Numbered from the stretch's first letter, positions 28,414 through 38,852 are shown. The stretch: 39,186 nt of DNA from Zygnema cylindricum (GCA_037447655.1 JBBHKE010001514.1:182932-222117), one strand, 5' to 3'. The notes: generated by a model from the letters alone, not told the origin. Program-made: numbers and translations.

Positions 28414-30199
28414 CATTCGCCTAGGTCGCTGAGCCGATTTCAGCAGAGTGCGGACACTCGACTTCACCGGAGGGACAATCTCAACACCCGTGGTAAAAGA
28501 TCCAATCGCAGCGTCCCAACCATTGCAATAATATTTGGGTCGCGGCGAAGAAACGCAGCGGCGATGTTACCGCACCGCAGCGCTACAGCTGCGCAGCCAT
28601 CGCAACGCAGCACGGTCACGATACTGCCAGAGGAGCGCAGCGCCACCGCTGCGCTAGCAGGAAAGCGCAACGACGCAATTGTGTTCCACCACGTTGGTGA
28701 GAACGAACCCTCGAGTTGGCCGCAGCAGCGTAGTTTTACAAATATTGGACGCTGTGATACCATCGCACTCTGCGACGCTTCCCAGAGTCCAAATATGAAA
28801 CCGTCAAGCCTTTTTGATAAAGTCGCCACCCGCCCTCGCAACCAACCCAGTATAGGCATTTTAGAGAGTGTTTCCCTCCGCACAGCCAGATAACAACGCT
28901 TCTAGAATTGCCTGAATTGTCATACACGACGGTATCCAAGGAGTCGTCATCCTCCCCACTACCAAAAAGAAGGAGACTGGTGCGGGTGGGGCAAGGGGAT
29001 GTGCCCCTTCCTGATAGATTGTTAGTGCCAGTGGAGGCCATGGTAGAGGTAGACCAGAGATGAGAGGTAGAAGCGAAGCTGGAACCATAAGAAACCGCCA
29101 GTAGCGAGGCAAGGCCGGCAGAAACAAGTGGAGGGGAGGGGTCAGAAAACTCACAGGACCCCTAATACACCGCAACCCGGGAAAGGGATCAGGAATATAA
29201 AGAAGATCATGAGCTCTCGGAGGCGGAGGAACAAGAACGAGAACCAACGCCTGGGCCAATTGAGGAACCCGCCTCGGATGTAGAGGTGATGAGGTACCCC
29301 AACAAGGAGAGTACCGCAGACGAGCTGTCCTAAGCGGAAGCACAATACCCCAATGGAGACGATGTGTTTCTCCTTAGGGAAAGTCAAAGGGAGACGGCCG
29401 AGGAGAGTGAATAGGGAGAGGAAATTCTCGATTACCTCTTTCCACTCCCTATCGACACACGGCATCCAGATCTCACCTTCAGTTTCGCGAAGCGCTTCTA
29501 TTGGGATCCAGCGTAGTGGCCTGAAGAGTGGCGTACGGGAAAGTCTGGGGATCCTATCTTTATCCCCGCTAACGTACCGTCTCACCCGGCTTGGATTTTT
29601 ATGAGGACAAAGGACCTCGGGAACAACCACAAGGGTCATGTGCTCCTAATCCCTCATGCCCTGTCGTTTGTGGAAGTAGTTGAGGCTAACTACCGATACA
29701 GGGTGGATGTTTCCGGGTTGCTTCGCCATTATCACCCGTGGGATGTCCGCCTCCATGATATCATCTCTCGGGCAGAGGTTACACCTGAGGTACGGTCACT
29801 CAAGCTGGCCCAAAAGAACGCTCTACAGCGGGCCCGAGCGGCCAGGAAGCATGCTTTCTTCAAGCTAAGGAAGGTACCTGGTGGGAACCGGTTGAGGAAG
29901 AGGCAGAAGAGGAACAGCAACTTCCATAACCCGAAGCGCCCCACATTCCGGCACCCGAGGAGCCTGCAACGGCGGCCATTCCGCCGCAACCCGAGGGACT
30001 GGAGGTTGTACCGGAGGAAGGGGAGGACCAGGTTTGGGAGCGAAACACTCCGAGATAATTGGCAACGGCAGACCATCATATTGCGCTGTTGTAGACCCGA
30101 TGTGACCAGCTCCAAACCTAACTCGACACCCTGCAACAGGAGTTCGAGGAATACCGTGAAGAGACGTACAGCATAATCCGACAATTGCAATTTCCCTGA
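28414..30199 (+). pseudogene. Chromovirus G1 post-chromodomain region, unknown function
   Basis: The chromodomain frame stays open to 28893 through a Ser/Thr/Arg-rich stretch (SRRRNAAAMLPHRSATAAQPS). Then comes a region homologous to G2 33770-35556 but with frameshifts and a lost ATG. Recognisable pieces are the KKRRLVRVG-like run (about 28966), NPKRP/HYHPWDVRLHD (29601-29760) and a C-terminal heptad-like TLQQEFEEYREETY followed by RQLQFP and a TGA stop (30197-30199). I do not recognise the family. It ends 45 bp before the LTR. Confidence 0.7.
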
Positions 30200-30229
30200 G
30201 CCAGTAAGGTTTAGCGGGACGCTCAAGCC

Positions 30230-30243
30230 CTAGTGGGAAACAT
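30230..30243 (+). other. Putative polypurine tract of G1
   Basis: CCTAGTGGGAAACA precedes the LTR start. The G2 counterpart reads CTAGTGGGAGGCAC. It is short but in the right place. Confidence 0.5.
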
Positions 30244-30761
30244 TGTATCAGGGTTACAGAGTTGGGTACTTAGTGGGTAGCAACTAGGTTGCTATGGTTG
30301 CGATGTCAGAGCAACGCAGCTGCGATTCCCGACCAACGCAACATAGCAACGTAGCAACCTAGCAGCGTAGCAACTAAGTAGCGTAGCAACATATTAGCGC
30401 AGTATATGAGTGCAACATAGTGACGCAGCGTAGCAGTATAGCAACGCCGCGGAATGTAGATTGAATTGTGTAGTTCTAGAAAGATGTTTTGAGATTGAGC
30501 TAGGAAGACCTTGAAGGTCCACGTGTGCACTTGTACAGTACAAGAGTGACTAGCAACTAGTGAGTTTAAATAGTCGGACAGACTTAGTTAAGGGATAGAC
30601 TCTTTGAGCAGACCTTAGTAGCAAGCGTTAGATGTTGTAATCTTCTCCTGAGTAATAAAGCGTTACCCCTTTCACTTGTCCTTGTGGTATGATCTTGTTG
30701 TTGCTACGAGGAGGTCCTGGGTATCTTCCGAGCTGCACTGTGGTACTTTGCCCCTGCTACA
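30244..30761 (+). mobile_element. Chromovirus G1 3' LTR
   Basis: This 518-bp LTR (TGTATCAGGG to GCTACA) aligns along its length with the one at 35601-36114. U3 contains GCAACGTAGCA-type repeats (30305-30455), a TATA-like TTTAAATAG (30565-30573) and a polyadenylation signal AATAAA (30654-30659). No 5' partner is present. Confidence 0.82.
30654..30659 (+). terminator. AATAAA polyadenylation signal in G1 LTR
   Basis: AGTAATAAAGCG lies about 100 nt before the LTR end, at the same place as in the G2 LTR (36009-36014). Confidence 0.6.
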
Positions 30762-32212
30762 GCTAATACCATGTTCCACATCTGGGGAAGGTGGCCTTCC
30801 TCAGGGTGAATCACTTGGGAACACATATGAAATTCAAAAATAAAATATTTTACAGCACCATCAGATGTATTTATGTCAGTTACAAAATCAGATTTTTGTT
30901 TTTCAAGATTTTCAGTCGTGACTAATTTAAGAATACCATCAATGTTAGTGTTTTTTCTCACCCCTCTTTATCATTTACTGCCTCGATTACTAATAACAAG
31001 AAAACATGATTTGCTTAATCTTTTAAATGTTTTTTAAATTGTTTGGCAGAAATCAATTTTTTTACTCCCAATTTGGTTATGTTATTTTTATCATTTCTTC
31101 AAACGTAATGCTTACAAAACCTTCCAGCCATTCTGTGACTTCACTCTTAAGGTGTTATTCCTAATTAATTTTAGGGTTATGTTCTGTTAACCAAGGTTTT
31201 CCTAATATTAGCTCCTCACTACTCAAATTCATTTTTTCACACAACTTTCATTTTATGACCCTGGATATGAACTTGTATTGTGTCCGTTTGTAAATCTTAT
31301 GTGGATTTATTACCATTTGCCACCTGAACATGCAAAGGTTTTTCCTTAATGACTGTAGAAATTTTATTTTCCTTGACAAACTTACGTGAAATAAAATTAT
31401 GTGTAGCACCTGAATCTACCACAACTCTCAATGGTTTCCCTTCCACTAAAGACTTGAATCTGATCAAACTGTGTCTCTTATCATCGTAACTTAACTGTCC
31501 TAACATAGGTATGTTGTTAAGAGTTTCTTCAGAAGGATTTTTCAAACTATGGAGTGCAGTAAGCATCAGAATAAATTCAACTATCCTAGCTTTTCCATTC
31601 ATTAGTTTGCCCTCCAAAGTAAACTCTTTAACCTCTGGATCTGGTCGACTCAACTAAGGACTTTTAACTAGTCTTTTCTGTTTCCCACCTCCTCGGCTTC
31701 TTGTTCACCTAGGTATAATGCACTATCTTCTTGAAGACCTTCATTGACATCAACTATTTTAAGAGATTCATTATTTGTATAGTCCTTAGAGTAATGATTT
31801 GGACCTCCGCATTTAAAACAAGTGACTGTCTTCTTCGGTTTTGTGCATTCTCTACTGATATGTCCCTCCTCTCCACAGTTATAACTGTTAATTTTCTTCA
31901 GTTGTGCACATTCAGATGCCCTATTACGTCTTTTTTGGCAAATAGTGCATGTGGGAATGGTAAAATTAGGTTTCTGAGCATTAATGCTCGGTTTTGAACT
32001 CTTAATGTAGCCCCCTCTATTCTGAAATCTATTTTCTGCATTAACACTCTGTCCACTCCTCTGATTTCCCCTGAAGATATTCTGCCTATTAACCAGACTT
32101 GCATTCAGACTTTCTTCCTCTAATTCCTCCTCACCCCACTCTGTGTTGATTTAAAGTAGGCTGTTTCTGTGGTGCTTCCGAGGGTAAATCCAGGGCTGAA
32201 AATGGCTATGGA
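30762..32212 (-). pseudogene. Gypsy element G3 gag-protease fragment
   Basis: From 32200 leftward: a short LDLPSEAPQKQP-like linker, then three nucleocapsid knuckle-like motifs (ICQKRRNRASEC with missing residues; YNCGEEGHISREC; CFKCGGPNHYSKDY), an acidic stretch, and an intact retropepsin core PLRVVVDSGATHNFISRKFV (open frame 31653-31297). Downstream are LGKPWLTEHNPKI in another frame and a decayed tail to about 30770. Sequence is unlike G1/G2, so it is a separate gypsy lineage. It is sandwiched between the G1 LTR end and the truncated start of G2. No RT or LTR is visible. Confidence 0.82.
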
Positions 32213-33123
32213 CAACAACAACCACTCCCGATACCATCTGTTCCTTGGGAGGCGATCTCTATGGATTTCATCGTGGCTCTTCCGTTGACTAAGGAGGGCT
32301 ATGACTCAATATTCGTCGTGGTGGACTATTTGACAAAAATGGCTCATTTCCTACCCACGACAACTACGGCCACTGCGCGGGATGTCGCGGACTTGTTCTT
32401 TCGGGAGATATTTCGCCATCATGGACTTCCAAAGGAGATCGTCAGCGACCGCGATCAGAAATTTGTGAGCCACTTCTGGAGAAACCTACAATTGGCCATG
32501 TTCACAGCTTCTCACCCTCAGACTGATGATCAGACTGAAAGGGTAAATCGTACTTTGGAGGAGGCTTTGCGAGCGTACGTCTCAGTCCACCAAACGGATT
32601 GGGTGAAACATTTAACGGCGATAGAGGTGGCGTACAACAGTACGGTACACTCGTCCACAAATGCTACGCCCTTCTCCCTCAATGTTCGGCAGCCCACCCT
32701 ACCCCAAAACCTATTGGTGGCAAATTATCCTACACCCGCAGCCCTGGATTTTGCTCAAACACTGCAAGGGAACCTAAAAAAAGCCGCAAAGGCGCTCCAG
32801 TTGGCCAAGGATAGCCAGAAGTCGTAGGCCGACACTCACCGGAAGGACGCCGTTTTCAGCGTGGGTGATAAGGTCCGCCTTAAAATGGCAAACTTACCCT
32901 TGCCGGTTGCCTTGTCGAAGAAATTGGCACCGAAATTCACGCGCCCGTTCACCGTTCTTTCGCGGGTGGGAGAGGTGGCATATAAGCAGGATATACTAGG
33001 CGACTGGCGTATCCACAATGTGTTCCATGTTTCCCTTCTCAAACCATTTCGCGACCCGGATTCAATATTTCCTGGTAGACGACAGAATACTCCTTTACCG
33101 CGCGATAATAATACTTCGGATGA
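32213..33123 (+). pseudogene. Chromovirus G2 integrase, N-terminally truncated
   Basis: The sequence begins in mid-integrase (QPLPIPSVPWEAISMDFIVALP). The acidic triad is visible: MDFIVALP, VSDRDQKFVSHFW and DDQTERVNRTLEE. An 18-nt gap after FWRNL relative to G1 keeps the frame. Then SVHQTDWVKHLTAIEVAYNSTVHSS, TPFSLNVRQPTLPQ, a TAG at 32825-32827, GDKVRLKMANLPLP and VGEVAYKQDILGDWRIHNVFHVSLLKPF. The frame is the same to the end of the element. It is better preserved than G1. Confidence 0.9.
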
Positions 33124-33246
33124 ATATGAGGTGGAAGAGATCCTTCAGTCACGTCGCTCTCGGGATTCCACCTCCACCCAATATTTGGTGCGTTGGAAAG
33201 GCTAGGGAGTTGAGGACGACTCTTGGGTGGACGAGGAGGATCTACA
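33124..33246 (+). pseudogene. Chromodomain of G2
   Basis: YEVEEILQSRRSRDSTSTQY, then LVRWKG, a TAG (33203-33205, where G1 has Tyr), then GVEDDSWVDEEDL. The Trp lost in G1 is present here, so together the two copies show a complete chromodomain. Confidence 0.88.
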
Positions 33247-34322
33247 TTTGCCTGAGTTGCTGAGCCGATTTCAGCAGAGTGCGGACACTCGGCTTCACCG
33301 GAGGGGCAATTGCAGCAGCCATGGAAAAAGATTGAATCGCACCTTCGCAACCATTGCAATAATATTGGGGACGCGGCGAAGAAACGCAGCGGCGATGTTA
33401 CCACACTACAGCGCTACAGCTACGCAGCCATCGCAGCGCAGCACGGTCACGATATCGCCAGATGATCGCAGCGCCACCGCTGCGCTCACAGGAAGGCGCA
33501 ACAGCGCAATTGTGTTCCACCACGTTGGTGACAACGAACCCTCGAGTTCGCCGCAGCAACGCAGTTTTACAAATATTGGACCCCGCGATACCCTCGCACG
33601 CTGCGACGCTTCGCAAAGTCCAAATGTGAAACCCTCAACCCTCTTTGATAAAGTCGCCATCCGCCCTCGCGACCAAACCAGTATAGGCAGTTTAGAGAGT
33701 GTTTCCCTCCGCACAGCCACCTTACCATCGCTTCTGGAATTCCGTGAATTGTCATACACGACGGTATCCATGGCGTCGTCATCTTCCCCACTACCAAAAA
33801 AAAGGAGACTGGTACGGGTGGGGCAAGAGGATGTGCCCCCTATTGATAGATTGTTAGTGGCAGCAGAGGCCATGGTAGAGGCAGATCGGAGAAGAGAGGT
33901 AGAAGCAAAGCTGAAACCAGAAGAAATTGCCAGTAGCGAGGTAGGGCCGGTAGAAACCAGTGGATGGGAGGGGTCGGAAAACTCACAAGACCCCGAATAC
34001 ACCCCAAACCGGGAAGGGGATCACGAATATAAGGAGCTCTCGCAGGCGGAGGAACCAGAACGAGATCCAACGCCTCCGCCAATTGAGGAGCGCGCCTCGG
34101 ATCTGGAGGTGATGTGGGACCCCAACAAGGAGAGTACCGCAGACGAGCAGTCCTGTGAAAGCGCGTAAAAGAGAGCGAAAGCACAATACCCCAGTGGAGA
34201 GGATGTGTTTCTCCTTCGGGAAAGTCAAAGGGAGACGTCCGAGGAGAGTGAACAGGGAGAGGAAATTCCCGATTACCTCTTTCCACTCCTTGTCGACACA
34301 CCGCATCCGGATCTCATCTTCA

Positions 34323-34829
34323 GTTTCGCGAAGCGCTTCTATTGGGATCCAACGGAGTGGCCTGAGGAGTGGCGTACGGGAAAGCCTTGGGATCCTATCT
34401 TTATCCCCGCCAACGTACCGTCCCACCCGGCTTGGAATTTTATGAGGACAAAGGACCTCGGGAACAACAACAAGGGTTATGTGCAGCTAAACCCTCATGC
34501 CCTGTCGTTTGTGGAAGTAGTTGAGGCTAACTACCAATACAAGGTGGATGTTTCTTGGTTGCTTTGCCATTATCACCCGTGGGATGTCCGCCTCCATGAT
34601 ATCATCTCTCAGGCAGAGGTTACACTTGAGGTACGGGCACTCAAGCTGGCCCGGAAGAGCGCTCTGCAGCGGGCTCGAGCGGCCAGGAAACATGCGTCCT
34701 TCAAGCTAAGAAAGGTACCCCGATGGGAACCGGTTGAAGAAGAGGTGGAAGAGGAACAACAACTTGCAGAACCCAAAACGCCCCAAATTCTGGCACCCGA
34801 TGAGCCTGCAACGAGTGCCAATCCGTCGC
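34323..34829. repeat. Left arm of 507-bp inverted repeat
   Basis: The sequence from GTTTCGCGAAGCGCTTC to CCGTCGC is repeated in inverted orientation at 34907-35413. The left arm is the original coding copy of the post-chromodomain ORF. It differs from the right arm at scattered positions. Confidence 0.88.
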
Positions 34830-34906
34830 AACCCGAGGGATCAGAGGCTGTACCGGAGGAAGGGGAGGACCAGGTACATGAGCGAATCACTCGGAGACGA
34901 TTCGCA

Positions 34907-35413
34907 GCGGCGGAATGGCCGCCGTTGCAGGCTCCTCAGGTGCCGGAATTTGGGGCGCTTCGGGTTCTGCAAGTTGCTGTTCCTCTTCCGCCTCTTCTTC
35001 AACTGGTTCCCACCGGGGTACCTTCCTTAGCTTGAAGGACGTATGTTTCTTCGCCGCTTGAGCCCGCTGCAAAGCGCTCTTTCGGGCCAACTTGAGTGCC
35101 AGTACCTCAGGTGTAACCTCTGCCCGGGAGATGATATCATAGAGGCGGACATCCCACGGGTGATAATGGCAAAGCAACTCGGAAACATCCACCTTGTACC
35201 GGTAGTTAGCCTCAACTACTTCCACAAACGACAGGGCATGAGGGTTTAGCTGCACATAACCCTTGTGGTTGTTCCCGAGGTCCTTTGTCCTCATAAAATT
35301 CCAGGCCGAGTGGGGCGGTACATTTGCGGGGATAAAGATAGGATCCCCAGGCTTTCCCGTACGCCACTCTTCAAGCCACTCTGCTGGATTCCAAAAGAAG
35401 CGCTTCGTGAAAC
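34907..35413. repeat. Right arm of 507-bp inverted repeat
   Basis: This is the reverse complement of 34323-34829 with the same length; the minus strand is open for 135 codons (35294-34887) with RTKDLGNNHKGYVQLNPHAL. A spacer of 77 bp separates the arms. The inserted segment is bounded by a direct repeat, ACGATTCGCAGCGGCGGA at 34897-34914 and ACGATTGGCAGCGGCGGA at 35412-35429. G1 lacks the insertion. Confidence 0.88.
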
Positions 35414-35586
35414 GATTGGCAGCGGCGGACCATCGTATTGCGCTGCTGGAGACCCGATGTGAGTAGCTCCAAAACCAACTCTACACCCTGCAACAGGAAT
35501 TCGAAGAGTACCGTGAAGAGACGTACAACATAGTCCGGCAATTGCAGTTTCCCTAAGTCAGTAAGGTTCACCGGGACACTGAAACC

Positions 35587-35600
35587 CTAGTGGGAGGCAC
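35587..35600 (+). other. Putative polypurine tract of G2
   Basis: CTAGTGGGAGGCAC directly precedes the LTR start TGTAACAGGG and corresponds to 30230-30243 in G1. Confidence 0.55.
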
Positions 35601-36114
35601 TGTAACAGGGTTACAGAGTTGAGTACTTAGTAGCTAGTAACTAGGCAACTACAGTTGCGGTGTCAGAGCAGCGCAGCTGCGATTCCAGACCAGCGCAACA
35701 TAGCAGCGTAGCAACTTAGCGGCGTAGCAACTAAATAGCGTAGCAGCATAGCAGCGTAGTATAGGAGCGCAATATAGCAACGCAGCGTAGCAGTATAGCA
35801 ACGCTGCGGAAGGAAGTTTAAATTGTATAGTTCTAGAAGGATGTCTTCAGATTGATCTAGGAAGACCTTGAAGGTCCACGTGTGCACCTGTACAGTAAAA
35901 GAGTGACTAGCAGCTAGTGAGTTTAAATAGTCGGGCAGTCTTAGTTAATGATAGACTCTTCGAGTAGACCTTCGCAGCGAGCGCTGGATGTTGTAATCTT
36001 CTTCGAGTAATAAAGTGCTACTCTTTACTTATCTTTGTGGTGTGAACTTGTTGTTGCTACGAGGAGGTCCTGGGTATCTTCCGCTGTGCACTGTGGCATT
36101 TTGTCCCTTTTACA
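35601..36114 (+). mobile_element. Chromovirus G2 3' LTR
   Basis: This LTR is 514 bp with matching ends (TGTAA...TTACA). It holds GCAGCGTAGCA-type repeats (35665-35812), TTTAAATAG (35922-35930) and AATAAA (36009-36014). The right flank is 36115 on; the 5' LTR is absent, so no target duplication can be tested. Confidence 0.83.
36009..36014 (+). terminator. AATAAA polyadenylation signal in G2 LTR
   Basis: GAGTAATAAAGTGC, at the same place as in the G1 LTR. Confidence 0.6.
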
Positions 36115-36371
36115 ACACTAGACGTACAATGCACTAAACAAAACTTCTCGACGTAACGTACTAGAACTTTAACAAAATTAAATCTCATCATGTACGTATA
36201 AAAAGTACACGCACGAAATACTACATCAAACTATTTGAAACAAAATCGAATCTGCGAACAGACGCACAGAGTTCTAAATGAAACCAAATTAAGTACCCGA
36301 AGTGACGCGAGACCAAATGTAATCCACACTTAAAAACGAACAAGCATCAGGTAAACCTAGATTTAACAATT
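36115..36371. other. Unassigned AT-rich interval
   Basis: No open frame or recognisable repeat was found. It lies between the G2 LTR and the truncated end of a minus-strand copia. It contains ATGTACGTATAAAAAGTACACG (36190-36211), a TATAAA flanked by GTAC, which may be another LTR scrap. Confidence 0.3.
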
Positions 36372-36880
36372 GTACTTAACACCTTCCACTACACCCAGCT
36401 TTTTCATATCCTTAATCTGTCCAAACGCACATGCCCTAACCGCTTACGCTATATCATTATGTCGCGAAGACAATATAATAAGCATTCTTCTTTTCATTGC
36501 TCAAGTTAAGCCTAAATATTCCTTGGCTACCTTTCTCAACAGTGAAATAGACCTCATCATCATACTTTGCTGCGAAGTTCCCTTCCTAATATAAGTCTTA
36601 AAATCCTTATCATCCAAGACAGAGGTAGAGATGAGATTCTTGCTTAGCTGAGGTATATAGAGGACATATGAGAACTTAACTATAGACGTCTCACCCTCTT
36701 GCAGTACCTTAAGATCTACTGATCCCACTAGATCCGTAGTTACTACTCTCCAATCCCCATACTCTATCTCTACAGTGGGAATCTTTCTCAACCTAGTAAA
36801 TAATTGTTTTTCACGGCACAAATGCATTGAGGCACCCAAGTAGATAATCCAACCTTTCTGCGGAGCTTCTCGGACAGCTC
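36372..36880 (-). pseudogene. A-like copia protease and pre-integrase (copy A5)
   Basis: The minus strand reads GWIIYLGASMHLC at the active site, so the catalytic Asp-Ser is Tyr-Leu. It is followed by EIEYGDWRVVTTDLVGSVDL, FSYVLYIPQLSKNLISTSVLDDKDF, a frameshift near 36560, then a pre-integrase remnant ending with KKLGVVEGV at about 36375. The rest of pol is missing; the break lies next to unassigned sequence. Confidence 0.83.
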
Positions 36881-38009
36881 TGATAACACATTTCTGCCTC
36901 TTTGGGATCCTTTTCTCCTCTATTTTTCGTTGAGAAGAAGCTCCCCATCCTCTTCATCCGAGGTCTCCTTCTCTCCAAACTCCCCTTTCACCCGTGTGGT
37001 CACAAGTGCCTTCTTCTTTTCGAAAGGTCTACCAGATTTGTTCTCATTGAGCCTCATCTCCGTCAGCTAAGTGCACACCGCCATGTAGTGACGCGGTTTC
37101 TTGTAAAAATGGCAAAGCCCCTATGGAGGCCGAGATCCGGATCCATCTGGTTGAACTCCTCTCCCTCTTCTACCAAAACTCCCATATGGTTTCATATTCT
37201 CTTGATCTCTCCAATTAGTTCCGGCGGCCAAGGTTTCACCACTCTTTCCTCTGCTCCGAAGCTCAATGGTGTTCTCTCTAACCAAGATCATTCCAGGTGT
37301 TCCAAATCCGTTCCAAATCCACCGGTTGTTTGGCAATATTGTAATACTCCTCTAAGAGCTTTATCAACAAGGTATTCACATTCTCCTTTTCAGATTCCAC
37401 CTTTACAACACTCTCCAACTCCACAAACAAACTAGCCAAATCATTACAAAAGTCAAGCATTTTCTCTCTTTTATAAACAAATGCCTGAATTTAAAAATCT
37501 GCGAGTTTTTGATCCTGAATTGTGCCACTTCTATAAATGTTTTCAAGTACCTCCCACATGTTGGCTGCCTTTTCTATATTAAGATGAGGTTTGGCCACTT
37601 TCCGAGAAAGGTGACTAAAAATGAAGTGATATGCGATGAAATTGTTGAAGTCCCAGACATCAGAGTCATTCTCCTTGGTTTTAGGCATTACTTCCACCAG
37701 TACCAGCTTTAGTGCGATCCCGCAGTCACCGAACCAATTTTCTCCTTTTCCTTTCCTGTAGTGGAGATGATACTCCCTCCTTTATCATCTTTCTTTTCTG
37801 ACTTATCCTGCTGAGAATCGCAGTCCTCCGAATCCCGGTGGGGCTCTCAATGGTGTGGATGGCCGTCCCACACGGCCACTCACAATACCCCATAATTTCT
37901 TTCTAAGAAGTTCTCCCCTCATCATCTTGTTCCAGTAGATAAACCATGTTCCATCGAAGATGGGCACCTTAGAGGGTGGACCCATAATCTGCATTCCGGT
38001 GACCTTCAT
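36881..38009 (-). pseudogene. A-like copia gag (copy A5)
   Basis: The ATG at 38009 lies 20 nt inside the LTR. MKVTGMQIMGPPSKVPIFDGTWFIYWNKMM then LLRKKLWGIVSGRVGRP is open for 68 codons. After a frameshift come KENDSDVWDFNNFIAYHF and NIEKAANMWEVLENIYRSGTI, MLDFCNDLASLFVELES, VNTLLIKLLEEYYNI, GMILVRENTIELRSRGKSG, a knuckle reading CHFYKKPRHYMAVC (one Cys changed to Tyr) and an acidic EEDGELLL linker. Several frames are used. Confidence 0.85.
37975..37989 (-). other. Primer-binding site of A5
   Basis: The minus strand reads GATTATGGGTCCACC, 13 of 15 matches to the family A/C site, with no spacer after the LTR. Confidence 0.78.
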
Positions 38010-38721
38010 TGGTACACAGAATATGCAGCTTGCTTGAAGTCTCTAAGATGATATTAGATACCTTCCTTCCTCTTAGAGCAACTTCCACCTTGACAGAAAA
38101 TGACTCTGACTACCTTCTTCCCTGTGAAGGCTGGACTCCCTTGGGCCCAATGCAAAAAGAATTGCTCAAACTCCCAACCAGGCGATTCATTATCAAAAAG
38201 GCAAAGATGTCAGTTTTTATACAAGCTCTTTGGGAGAGGGGCGACTAACTACTCGAAATTCTCTAAGTCCTAAACCCCTCTTTAAACCCCCAAGTACTGA
38301 GGTAATAAACAAATCAGATGGCTGTATAGTACAGGAAGGTACTACAGCCGATGTACTTCCTTTACTGCCACTGTACGACATGGCCATGGAGAGGGTGCCC
38401 GTCACCTCTAGACTTGTCTTCGGATTTCCCTCAGATTTTGCCAATTAGTGAAAGAGTGCCACGTGGCGTCTAGTGACGTGACGACCGCAAACAGCCAAAA
38501 CGGTCATTCCGTAATGGCGGCTTAGATGGGAGTCGTCGGATGTTAACTGGCTTTTACTTCGCGCCGTTGAAATTAAATGACACACCATTGAATTTCGGGC
38601 TACAAAAATTTTTAATTGTACCTATGTTGCATTCCTATAATTCTGTCAATTGTCTTAGTCCTCTACTATCCGTTTATATGTTTATCAAACCCAATGTATC
38701 GTAGCGCAAGTTTTAGATTAT

Positions 38722-38786
38722 AGGATAAGACGGTCGGTTAGTCAGGCTGTCCATAGGGACCAGGATTAAATCCTTTGCCCTTCAGC
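38722..38786 (+). other. tRNA-like segment, antisense within LTR A5
   Basis: The A-box-like AGGATAAGACGG is followed by GGGACCAGGATTAAATCC (B-box-like). It is the counterpart of the segments in the other A-type LTRs. Confidence 0.45.
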
Positions 38787-38799
38787 TTTTTACAAGGGC

Positions 38800-38852
38800 T
38801 GATCCCCCTATCTTCTTCTAGCTAGGGGTGATCCCCCTATCTTCTTCTAGCT
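38800..38852. repeat. Tandem duplication, 29-bp unit
   Basis: TGATCCCCCTATCTTC and following TTCTAGCT occur at 38800-38823 and again at 38829-38852, separated by AGGGG. It is absent from the other LTR copies. Confidence 0.85.

Larger units (their letters stand above)
33247..35556 (+). pseudogene. Chromovirus G2 post-chromodomain ORF, unknown function
   Basis: The frame continues from the chromodomain through a Ser/Arg-rich spacer of about 175 codons. From ATG 33770 there is a roughly 420-codon region: MASSSSPLPKKRRLVRV (NLS-like), an acidic, Pro-rich part (VGPVETSGWEGSENSQ; EEPERDPTPPPIEER), one TAA (34166-34168), then an aromatic block (YLFPLLVDTPHPDLIF; RFYWDPTEWPEEWR; HPAWNFMRTKDLGNN; HYHPWDVRLHD), a basic helix (KLARKSALQRARAARKHA) and, after the inverted insertion, a coiled-coil-like tail (LYTLQQEFEEYREETY) ending in RQLQFP and TAA (35554-35556). 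The same end occurs in G1. No match to a known family by eye. Confidence 0.72.

Noticed and set aside
30706-30761. Gypsy primer-binding site next to the G1 LTR
   Set aside because: The LTR at 30244-30761 follows pol and a purine-rich tract, so it is a 3' LTR. The sequence after it is unrelated minus-strand G3, and no primer site is expected.
33406-34002. Long antisense open frame (198 codons) opposite the post-chromodomain region of G2, with counterparts in G1 (28736-29639)
   Set aside because: The antisense frames overlap a sense frame with protein-like features and an identically placed C-terminus in both copies. The similarity of the antisense frames follows from DNA similarity, and their borders differ between copies. 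Antisense ORFs are known in some plant LTR elements, so a dN/dS test in both frames would settle it.
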